From NCBI GenBank assembly GCA_017440275.1, contig JAFSHN010000069.1:1-46920 (forward strand): 46,920 nucleotides of DNA, read 5' to 3'. The notes under the pieces are model-generated. The model saw only the letters and a program-made list of their open reading frames with translations. It had not been told where the DNA came from and ran no database searches. Positions 36,310 through 43,444 of the stretch are shown here, piece by piece. The stretch comes from Bacillota bacterium. Lineage in GTDB: Bacteria > Bacillota > Clostridia > Peptostreptococcales > Anaerovoracaceae. The translations under genes were made by a program, and so were the position numbers. Position 1 is the first letter of the stretch; every line of letters begins with the position of its first letter.

Positions 36310-38316
36310 CTAATATGTGCTGTATGGATTTATATCAAGGTCCATATTGCACTCAACTTTTTCATTTATTAAAATCTTACTGAAATTTTCCAGATAATAA
36401 ACATATTTATTTCGTTCACCTTTTGGGCATTTTATCAGCAGGTAAAAACGCACTGCATCTTTTCCCTTAAAATTTTGTGAATATTGGGGAGCAAGAATCT
36501 TGTAATTATTATCTCCTGCTAAAGCATTTTCCATATAACGCTTACATCTTTCGCCTGCAGCAATGGCAAGAGTTTCCTCCTCTGCCGTAAAATTCACCAT
36601 AATCAAATCGGTGAACGGCGGATAGTCCATAAAACGGCGAAGTTTTATCTCCTGCTTGTAGAACTTTTCATAGTCATGTGATGCGGCCGCTACAAGAGAA
36701 TAATTATCAGGTTCATAAGTTTGTATTATAACCTTACCGCGTCTGTCGCCTCTTCCTGCTCTTCCTGCAGCCTGAGTTATAAGCTGAAAAGTCCGTTCTG
36801 CAGACCTGTAATCAGGAATATTCAAGGTTACATCAGCCGCAATTACTCCTACAAGACCTACATTCTTGAAGTCAAGACCTTTTGCAACCAACTGTGTGCC
36901 TACTAATATTTTTGTTTCTCCCTTTGAAAAAGCATCCAGGATTCTGTCCAGATCCTTTCGTGTTTTCAAAGCATCAATATCCAGTCTATCTACTTCAGTG
37001 TCAGGAAAAAATTCTTTGAGAGCTTCTTCAACCTGTTCAGTTCCTATTCCGAAATGCTTGATGTATGTGCTGTCACATTCGGGACAGGCCTTAGGCACCG
37101 GAAATGTTCTGCCGCAGTAGTGACACATAAGCTTTTCGATAGACTTGTGATAAGTAAGGGAGATACCGCATTCAGGACACCTCATTACGTTTCCGCACTG
37201 TCTGCATGAAACAAATCCCGAATAACCTCTTCTGTTTTGAAGCAGAATAATCTGTCTTCCTTCGTCCAGTTCTTCTTTTATCTGATTAAAAAGCCTTTGG
37301 CTGAAAATAGTTGTATTCCCCGCCTTTAACTCAGCTCTCATATCGACAATTTCAACTTCGGGAAGCGGTGTCGTATTATATCTTTCTCTTAATGTAAGCA
37401 GTTTATAAATGCCTTGTTCAACTCTCGAATATGAAACTACCGAAGGTGTTGCACTTCCCAGCAAAAGGACTCCTTTATAATAGCCCAGTCTTTTCAATGC
37501 AATATCTACAGTATCATACTTCGGTGTCATATCGGCTTTGTAACTTGATTCGTGTTCTTCATCCATCACAATAAGTCCGATATTTGACAGCGGTGCGAAA
37601 ACTCCCAGTCTCGCACCTATAACAATTTTTGCATCGCCTTTTTTTATACGCTTCCACTCGTCGTATCTTTCCCTAGGCGTCAGTTTGCTATGCAAAACTG
37701 CTATATTGGATTTGCCGAATCTGCCGGCAAATACTTCTATTACCTGCTTAGTCAGAGAGATTTCGGGTACAAGCATTATTGCTGTTTTTCCAAGAGAAAC
37801 AGTCTTTTCAATGGCTTCCATATATACTTGCGTTTTACCGCTGGAAGTAACTCCATGTAAAAGAAAGTTTTCCTGAGTTTCGCTCTCAAGAGCCCTTGAA
37901 ATGGCATCAAATGCCATTTGCTGTTCAGATGTCAAAGATTCAGGTTTGAAATAAGTTCCTTTCACATTTTTGTAAGGTTCCTTTTCTTTTCCTTCTTTGG
38001 CATCTTTGCCCTTGACCATAAAGCATTTAAAAGCATCGTAGTACTTTATGCCATAACGCGGCTTCATCCAAAGGGCCGTTTTAACAATTTCTTCAGTCAG
38101 ATAATTTTTTTCTATGACTCCTGAAACATCTTTAATCTTTGATTCATCAAAATCAGGTGTTACGTCAATCTGACATACAACACCGGTGCGTTCTTTGTTG
38201 TGAGTTCCGAAAGGCAGCCTTACCAAATCACCTACCTGAACATCATCAGCCCTGTATGTAAAGAAACTGTCCGTATATTTGCTCTTGTTGTCTGTAATAA
38301 CATTAATATATTTCAT
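36310..38316 (-). CDS. priA: primosomal replication restart helicase PriA
   Basis: Recognises stalled forks and D-loops and reloads the replisome. 668 residues, somewhat short for the family, which is often about 730-800. The N-terminal DNA-binding domain is compact (about 1-115). Helicase motifs are LLHGVTSSGKTQVYMEA (Walker A), IVMDEEHESSYK (DEEH), LLGSATPS and QAAGRAGRG. The zinc-binding region carries CRQCGNVMRCPECG and CHYCGRTFPVPKACPECDS. It lies between asnA and def; priA-def-fmt order is typical of Firmicutes. Confidence 0.96.
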   Translation of the reverse strand: MKYINVITDNKSKYTDSFFTYRADDVQVGDLVRLPFGTHNKERTGVVCQIDVTPDFDESKIKDVSGVIEKNYLTEEIVKTALWMKPRYGIKYYDAFKCFMVKGKDAKEGKEKEPYKNVKGTYFKPESLTSEQQMAFDAISRALESETQENFLLHGVTSSGKTQVYMEAIEKTVSLGKTAIMLVPEISLTKQVIEVFAGRFGKSNIAVLHSKLTPRERYDEWKRIKKGDAKIVIGARLGVFAPLSNIGLIVMDEEHESSYKADMTPKYDTVDIALKRLGYYKGVLLLGSATPSVVSYSRVEQGIYKLLTLRERYNTTPLPEVEIVDMRAELKAGNTTIFSQRLFNQIKEELDEGRQIILLQNRRGYSGFVSCRQCGNVMRCPECGISLTYHKSIEKLMCHYCGRTFPVPKACPECDSTYIKHFGIGTEQVEEALKEFFPDTEVDRLDIDALKTRKDLDRILDAFSKGETKILVGTQLVAKGLDFKNVGLVGVIAADVTLNIPDYRSAERTFQLITQAAGRAGRGDRRGKVIIQTYEPDNYSLVAAASHDYEKFYKQEIKLRRFMDYPPFTDLIMVNFTAEEETLAIAAGERCKRYMENALAGDNNYKILAPQYSQNFKGKDAVRFYLLIKCPKGERNKYVYYLENFSKILINEKVECNMDLDINPYSTY

Positions 38317-38325
38317 CTCTTACCT

Positions 38326-39333
38326 TTACAGCAGGTGGATGTTATTAGCCTCACAAATTTCAACCATATCTTCCGGCCATACAGATGCCTGAACTTCACC
38401 GATGTGAGCTTTTCTCAGGAAGAACATACAAAGTCTGCTCTGACCGATACCGCCTCCGATAGTGTATGGCAGTCTGTCTTCCAATACAGCTTTTTGATAT
38501 GATAATTCAGCTCTTTCTTCGCAGCCTGCTTCTTTTAACTGTCTTCTCATAGCTTCTGCATCTACACGAATACCCATAGAAGAAATTTCAAAGGATCTGT
38601 CTAAAATTTCATTCCAAAGGATAATATCTCCGTTCAGTTCCCAGTCATCATAGTCAGGAGAACGTCCATCGTGTTTTTCGCCGGAAGCAAGTTTACCGCC
38701 GATTTTCATAATGAACACTGCCCCATGTTCCTTTGTAATTGCGTCTTCCCTTTCCTTCGGAGTAAGTTCAGGATACATGTCTTCCAGTTCCTGAGTTGTA
38801 ACAAAGAAAATTTCGTTAGGTAGTTCTGTCTGAATTCCTCTGTAAAGACGATTTACATAGTCACCCAGATTCTTTACTGCGTTGTAAATTGTAGTAACAG
38901 TTTCTCTTAAATATTCTTCTGTTCTCTGTTCCTTAGTAATAACCTTTTCCCAGTCCCACTGGTCCACATATACAGAGTGGAGGTTATCAAGATCTTCATC
39001 TCTTCTGATAGCATTCATATCTGTATAAATACCATGTCCCGGTGCAATACCGTATTTGCCGAGCGCCATACGCTTCCACTTCGCGAGAGACTGAACAACT
39101 TCAACTTCCAGTTCGTCAATTCCCTTTAAAGTGAAGGTTACTCTTCTTTCAACACCGTTTAAGTTATCGTTAAGTCCTGTTTTTGGGTCAACAAATAAAG
39201 GAGCTGATACTCTTCTTAAGTTTAATCCGTATGCCAGTTCCTGCTGGAAATAGTCTTTGATTTTCTTGATGGCTCTCTGGCTTTCCATCAAGTCGATTAT
39301 TGCATCATAGTTTTCCGGTAAAATTAACGCCAT
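38326..39333 (-). CDS. asnA: aspartate-ammonia ligase (asparagine synthetase A)
   Basis: Makes asparagine from aspartate, ammonia and ATP. 335 residues, the normal size. The class II aminoacyl-tRNA-synthetase-like fold is recognisable from [47 protein letters not shown] and the C-terminal [17 protein letters not shown] (ATP-binding). The ATG at 39333 has AAAGGAT upstream; a longer reading from 39489 would overlap queH by over 130 bp and is rejected. It lies in an operon between queH and priA, which is not its usual setting. Free ammonia use suits an amino-acid-fermenting anaerobe, though this is inference. Confidence 0.96.
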   Translation of the reverse strand: MALILPENYDAIIDLMESQRAIKKIKDYFQQELAYGLNLRRVSAPLFVDPKTGLNDNLNGVERRVTFTLKGIDELEVEVVQSLAKWKRMALGKYGIAPGHGIYTDMNAIRRDEDLDNLHSVYVDQWDWEKVITKEQRTEEYLRETVTTIYNAVKNLGDYVNRLYRGIQTELPNEIFFVTTQELEDMYPELTPKEREDAITKEHGAVFIMKIGGKLASGEKHDGRSPDYDDWELNGDIILWNEILDRSFEISSMGIRVDAEAMRRQLKEAGCEERAELSYQKAVLEDRLPYTIGGGIGQSRLCMFFLRKAHIGEVQASVWPEDMVEICEANNIHLL

Positions 39334-39352
39334 TGTTGTAATATCCTTTCGT

Positions 39353-40000
39353 CTAATATTTAGAATAACTGCATCCGCAGTAATTTTGTCTGTATAATTC
39401 ATATTCTTTTGACATCTGAATGCTTCTTTGGAATCCGGCTTTTTTCTTAAAATCCATATCCAGAAATTCAAGTCCGTATTTACCCGCAAATTCGCATCCG
39501 ATGGCAGAAACCAAGTTGTAATTTTTGTGCGGACTTACTGTTAAAGTAGTTCCAAAAAGATTATGTCCCGTTCTGATTGCTGCCTGCGCTGTTTTTTCAA
39601 GTCTCAATTTAAAGCACTCTGTGCATCTGGCACCGCCTTCCGGAGCATCTGCATACTGGCTGCAAACTTCATAAAACTCATCCGGCAAATATTCACCTTC
39701 GATGAAATCAACTTTATCTTCTTCAGAATGTTCTTCATTGAACTTATTCAGAAATTTGAGCTGTGCTTCTTTTCTCTTTTCGTATTCATCTTCTTCCGTT
39801 ATGTTCGGATTGTAGAAAAACACAGTAATCTTGTAATCAGGCAAAAGTCTTTCTATACACGCAGTACTGCAAGGTCCGCAGCAGGAATGTAATAAAAGCC
39901 TTCTTTTGGAAACCTTTGTCTCAACCTGCAAATCCAAAGGAATTTCTTGATTATTTATCTGTAAATTACAATGGGTCTGAGGCCCTGTTTTTTTGTCCAT
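39353..40000 (-). CDS. queH: epoxyqueuosine reductase QueH
   Basis: Performs the last step of queuosine synthesis, reducing epoxyqueuosine in tRNA to queuosine; a non-orthologous replacement of QueG. 215 residues. The cysteine-rich N-terminal motif [15 protein letters not shown] (C40, C41, C44) and the C-terminal NYCGCSYSK near 205-212 are the Fe-S/metal ligands of the family (formerly DUF208). [18 protein letters not shown] lies between them. The ATG at 40000 has AAAGGA 8 bases upstream. It is the first gene of an 11-gene operon; queA and tgt of the same pathway lie 30 kb away. Confidence 0.93.
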   Translation of the reverse strand: MDKKTGPQTHCNLQINNQEIPLDLQVETKVSKRRLLLHSCCGPCSTACIERLLPDYKITVFFYNPNITEEDEYEKRKEAQLKFLNKFNEEHSEEDKVDFIEGEYLPDEFYEVCSQYADAPEGGARCTECFKLRLEKTAQAAIRTGHNLFGTTLTVSPHKNYNLVSAIGCEFAGKYGLEFLDMDFKKKAGFQRSIQMSKEYELYRQNYCGCSYSKY

Positions 40001-40024
40001 CAATTAATTCCTTTCTCTCAATTC

Positions 40025-40053
40025 TTGTTTTAAGGGCATAAATCTGCTATCAT
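40025..40053 (+). promoter_or_regulatory. promoter of the radical-SAM gene
   Basis: -35 TTGTTT (40025-40030) and -10 TATCAT (40048-40053) with a 17-bp spacer and a TG extension before the -10. It faces the queH promoter across only a few base pairs, so the two early transcripts would overlap. Confidence 0.55.
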
Positions 40054-40056
40054 ATT

Positions 40057-40085
40057 ATTATAGCATAAGGATTAAATAAATTAAA
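40057..40085 (-). promoter_or_regulatory. promoter of the queH-to-rpe operon
   Basis: Minus-strand -10 TATAAT (40057-40062) with TG extension (TGCTATAAT), -35 TTTAAT (40080-40085), spacer 17 bp, about 57 bp before the queH ATG. The weak -35 is offset by the perfect extended -10. Confidence 0.6.
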
Positions 40086-40099
40086 GGATTTAAGACAAT

Positions 40100-41029
40100 A
40101 TGAGTGAAATTTTTAATACAAAAAAGCCTGATTTTTTCGGCGAATCACGTTTCTATTCAGCAAGTACATGGCTAAAAAACAACTTCGGTCATAAGACTAT
40201 TAAATTAGCCATAGACGGCGGTTTCACGTGTCCTAACAGAGATGGAAGCAAGTCTACAGGAGGCTGCACTTTCTGTTCCGATACAGGTTCCGGAGAGTTC
40301 GCATCATCCATTGACGAACAAATAGAACTATATGCCCGCAAATGGCCTAACGCCAAATATCTGGCCTATTTTCAAAACCACACCAATACCTATGCTCCCG
40401 CAGAGGAACTTCGTAAAAAGTATTACGAAGTTTTGGCAAATCCAAAGGTGGAAGGTTTAGTAATCGGCACACGTCCCGACTGCCTGTCAAAGGATGCCCT
40501 TGACCTGCTGGAAGAGATTAATAAGACTCATTTTCTATGGATAGAAATGGGACTTCAGACCATTCACAAAGAGACTTCTGACAATCTGAACATCTGCTAT
40601 GATTTGTCAGTATATGATAAATCCTGCAAAGAATTGGCAGCTCGTAACATAAAGTTTGTTGTCCATCTTATACTTGGACTCCCCGGAGAAACGGAAGATA
40701 TGATGCTGGATTCGGTACGCTATGTTGCCAAAACGCCGGGTCTTTTCGGTATGAAACTTCATCTTCTTAACATAGTGAAAGGCTCACAGATGGAAAAAAC
40801 TCATTACGATTATCAGCCCTTTGATTCCATAGACTCCTATGTGGATCTGGTGGTACGCTGTCTTGAAATTATCCCGCCTCATATTACAATTCACAGGCTT
40901 ACGGGGGATGCTCCAAGACCTATTCTTATAAGTCCGCCTTGGAGTTTTAACAAGAGAACCATTTTGAACAGAATCAACGAGCAGCTTCATCTGCGCAATA
41001 CATGGCAAGGAAAAAAGTATAACGAGTAA
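40100..41029 (+). CDS. radical SAM protein, TIGR01212/YhcC family
   Basis: 309 residues. The radical-SAM cluster cysteines are C44, C56 and C59 (GGFTCPNRDG ... GGCTFCSDTGSG), with the widened C-x11-C-x2-C spacing of the TIGR01212 family, related to the Elp3-like fold. GLVIGTRPDCL, LWIEMGLQTIH and HLILGLPGETEDMM follow in the barrel. Its reaction is not established with confidence; involvement in tRNA or cofactor modification has been proposed for relatives. AAAGGA lies before the ATG. It is monocistronic, divergent from queH, and ends in a terminator shared with ridA. Confidence 0.88.
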   Translation: MSEIFNTKKPDFFGESRFYSASTWLKNNFGHKTIKLAIDGGFTCPNRDGSKSTGGCTFCSDTGSGEFASSIDEQIELYARKWPNAKYLAYFQNHTNTYAPAEELRKKYYEVLANPKVEGLVIGTRPDCLSKDALDLLEEINKTHFLWIEMGLQTIHKETSDNLNICYDLSVYDKSCKELAARNIKFVVHLILGLPGETEDMMLDSVRYVAKTPGLFGMKLHLLNIVKGSQMEKTHYDYQPFDSIDSYVDLVVRCLEIIPPHITIHRLTGDAPRPILISPPWSFNKRTILNRINEQLHLRNTWQGKKYNE

Positions 41030-41031
41030 AC

Positions 41032-41070
41032 AAAAGGACAGACCTTATCTGAAGGTTTCTGTCCTTTTTT
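41032..41070. terminator. bidirectional terminator
   Basis: AAAAGGACAG (41032-41041) pairs with CTGTCCTTTT (41059-41068); an inner CCTT/AAGG pairing is also present. T run on the right. It lies between the convergent radical-SAM gene (+) and ridA-like gene (-). Confidence 0.88.
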
Positions 41071-41077
41071 AGTCTAT

Positions 41078-41458
41078 TTATTTTACAGCCCACATTACGA
41101 TTTCTACAAGGAAGCCCGGCAGTAAGCCAACTTCCAGAGCTTTTCTGCAAGGAAGAGTTCCTTTTGGCATCAATTCCTTATACACTTTGTTAAAATCGTC
41201 CCACTGTTTTAAGTCTGTAAGATATACTTCCACATTAAAAACATTGGTTAAATCACATCCGGCCTCTTTGAGTGATCTTTCGCATGCCAGAATAGTGTTT
41301 CTCGCCTGAGTTCCCATGTCTTCAGGAATCTGTCCGTCATAATCATCGCAGCAATGTCCGGATGTCACTACAATTTCCTTTCCTTCTATAGAAAGAACAG
41401 GAGAAAAAGGATATCCTGTAGGCTCTTTAACAAATTTTTCAGGTAATTCAATCTTCAT
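41078..41458 (-). CDS. RidA-family (YjgF/YER057c/UK114) protein
   Basis: 126 residues of the Rid family, trimeric proteins of which the best known hydrolyse reactive enamine/imine intermediates. The C-terminal region has the substrate-binding Arg in GTLPCRKALEVG and the following ...LVEIVMWAVK strand, in line with RidA, where a Glu lies close by. SGHCCDDYDG near the front is not typical of RidA proper, so it may belong to another Rid subfamily. AGGAGG lies before the ATG. It is the last gene in the operon read tdk, glucosaminidase, cohesin protein, TSUP transporter, ridA. Confidence 0.85.
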   Translation of the reverse strand: MKIELPEKFVKEPTGYPFSPVLSIEGKEIVVTSGHCCDDYDGQIPEDMGTQARNTILACERSLKEAGCDLTNVFNVEVYLTDLKQWDDFNKVYKELMPKGTLPCRKALEVGLLPGFLVEIVMWAVK

Positions 41459-41470
41459 AATGTACCTCCT

Positions 41471-42226
41471 TTAATATATACCGATTACTTTTAGCAAAAG
41501 TAAAAATAAAACAAATAAAATGCTGTATTTGGCAAGGCTTGAGCCGTTTTTCATCGCCAATCCCGCACCAATGTATCCACCTACCATATTCGAGGCAGCT
41601 GCTGCAATCCCAAGAGGGAGCATAACCTGTCCGTTTATCAAAAATATAGCTAATGCAGTCACGTTGGTAGTCAGATTAATTACCTTTGCCTGGGCATTGG
41701 CAGTTTTGATATCCAGTTTTGCAAAAACGGTAAAGGCTATTATCAAAAATGTTCCCGTTCCGGGTCCATAAAATCCGTCATATATCCCTACTATAAAAGC
41801 AGATATCATTGCTGTCAAATATGTGCGGCTGTCAAGATGAACCCTGTCACTGCCTTCATCATTAAAAAGTTTTTTGTTCAAAACCAAAAATGCAGAAACA
41901 GGGAGTACAATAAACAGTACATAAGTCATTACCTTTTCCGGCAAAATCAAAGAGATATTTGCTCCCGTTCCTGATCCGATTATTGCTGCAATCACTGCAG
42001 GCACAGCTAATTTAAGGTTAACAAGTCCTGCTTTTGCAAATCTCCACGTAGCTAAAGCAGTTCCGAATGTGGAGGACATCTTATTAGTTGCAATACAAGC
42101 ATGCGGCGGCAATCCCGCAATCATATATGCAGGCAGAGAAATTAAACCACCTCCGCCTCCTATGGCATCAATTAAGCCCGCCAGGAAAACCAGCGGGCAT
42201 ACAATTAAATAAGTCATTAATTCCAT
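41471..42226 (-). CDS. TSUP-family (TauE/SafE) membrane transporter
   Basis: 251 residues with about seven to eight hydrophobic segments, matching the sulfite exporter TauE/SafE family (DUF81). Typical motifs are VFLAGLIDAIGGGGGLISLP near the N-terminus and GIYDGFYGPGTGTFLIIAF in the middle, the two repeats of the family. Its substrate may be a sulfur oxyanion or organic acid; nothing here decides. Its ATG shares one base with the stop of the cohesin gene (TAATG), implying coupled translation. It lies 12 bp before ridA. Confidence 0.9.
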   Translation of the reverse strand: MELMTYLIVCPLVFLAGLIDAIGGGGGLISLPAYMIAGLPPHACIATNKMSSTFGTALATWRFAKAGLVNLKLAVPAVIAAIIGSGTGANISLILPEKVMTYVLFIVLPVSAFLVLNKKLFNDEGSDRVHLDSRTYLTAMISAFIVGIYDGFYGPGTGTFLIIAFTVFAKLDIKTANAQAKVINLTTNVTALAIFLINGQVMLPLGIAAAASNMVGGYIGAGLAMKNGSSLAKYSILFVLFLLLLKVIGIY

Positions 42227-43431
42227 TATTCTAAATCACGTTTTCTTGATTTCATAATTTTAAACTGAAGTAATAATACAGCTACAAACAACAGTAACAA
42301 TGTGCCACCCAACGCAATGAATAACATTTTTTCTGTTGCATCCGTTTTATTATCACCAGATGGTGAATCGGTTCCTTTCAGAATCATTTCTTCGTATTCA
42401 ATAATTTCTTTGGCTGAAAGTGATGTCTTTTGTTCAAAAGCATCGCTTTCTTCGTTGTAAAAGAACCAATTATCATCGCCTGTCGCCTTATCTTCAAGAA
42501 GAGCTACAGTATATTTTAATTCCGCATCTTTGAAAACAGGAATTTCGTACTCACCGAAATCAGCTACAGTCATGGTAAAACCTTGCGGAATATCCTTACT
42601 GTCATAATTTTCGCATATAAGATATGTTTTGTCTCCAACCTTCACTTCAAACTGGTCAGGTCTCTTGTTTTCTTCCTTATCTCCGCCGCCCTGAGAATTG
42701 TTTCCTCCGTCGGAAGAAGATTTAGCAGCACGTACTATTGTGATAGTGTATGTCTTTGTAGCTCCGTTTTCAGCAGTAACTGTAACCTTTCTTACATTAT
42801 TGCCTACTGCAAGGCTTGATGAGCCGCTGATTTTATAAGTAGCTTTGGAATCAGCGGTCTTTACACTTAACGTACATGAAGTAACACTGTTTGCTACATT
42901 AACTTTGTAAGATGTAGTGTTTGCTGAAAATGCAGGAGACAAAGTTCCTGCAGATACCTTCAATGAAGCCAGGTTGGCATTGCTTGATGCAGCGGTTGAC
43001 GGATCTTTGATGGTAATTGAAGAACTCTTTGATGCTGCACTGAGTTCTTCCCCGTCCATATTATATGCTTCTACAGTATCAACTCTGACGCTGGTACTGC
43101 CGGCCTTCAAAGCCTTAAATTTTACTGTACATGACAGACTGCTCTCGTTTGCGCCTACCATACTTACAGTTATCTTGCCGTTTCCTCCTCCGGATGTTGT
43201 TGAGCAAGACTGGAACTGAAGATAGGACTTGTCATAATTTATGTCAGCAGCAACACTTCCATATGTTGCACCGCTATATTTTACAGTCACAGTAATCGTA
43301 TTGCCTTTGTTAACTGTACCCCCGCTTACACTAACCGCAGCTGATGCTGCAAAAGCAGTGCTGACAGAGATAACCATCATCGCAATAACGATCAAAAGCG
43401 TTAGTATCGTTTTCTTATTCGTATTTTTCAT
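42226..43431 (-). CDS. membrane-anchored surface protein with cohesin and cadherin-like domains
   Basis: 401 residues. A signal peptide (about 1-29, ending STAFAA) is followed by a cohesin-like domain (about 32-142): GNTITVTVKYSG, VAADINYDKSYLQF and a late CTVKFKALKAGSTSV strand, as in type I/III-like cohesins. Next is a cadherin-like beta-sandwich domain (about 152-234, ending AENGATKTYTITIVRA), a Gly/Ser/Asn linker, an unrecognised domain (about 258-350), and a C-terminal membrane segment (368-391) with a KSRKRDLE basic tail. It is thus displayed outside the cell and anchored by its C-terminus. The upstream neighbour ends in a dockerin, the cohesin-binding partner. The ATG at 43431 is preferred to a TTG two codons earlier. 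No function beyond binding is inferred. Confidence 0.72.
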   Translation of the reverse strand: MKNTNKKTILTLLIVIAMMVISVSTAFAASAAVSVSGGTVNKGNTITVTVKYSGATYGSVAADINYDKSYLQFQSCSTTSGGGNGKITVSMVGANESSLSCTVKFKALKAGSTSVRVDTVEAYNMDGEELSAASKSSSITIKDPSTAASSNANLASLKVSAGTLSPAFSANTTSYKVNVANSVTSCTLSVKTADSKATYKISGSSSLAVGNNVRKVTVTAENGATKTYTITIVRAAKSSSDGGNNSQGGGDKEENKRPDQFEVKVGDKTYLICENYDSKDIPQGFTMTVADFGEYEIPVFKDAELKYTVALLEDKATGDDNWFFYNEESDAFEQKTSLSAKEIIEYEEMILKGTDSPSGDNKTDATEKMLFIALGGTLLLLFVAVLLLQFKIMKSRKRDLE

Positions 43432-43444
43432 TGTCAATTACCCT

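Noticed and set aside
39334-39489. Longer asnA with 52 extra N-terminal residues
   Set aside because: It would overlap queH heavily, has no ribosome-binding site, and the family begins near the ATG at 39333.
40001-40099. preQ1 riboswitch or T-box upstream of queH-asnA
   Set aside because: The leader is about 50 nt and mostly filled by the promoters; no preQ1 pseudoknot pattern or T-box sequence is visible.
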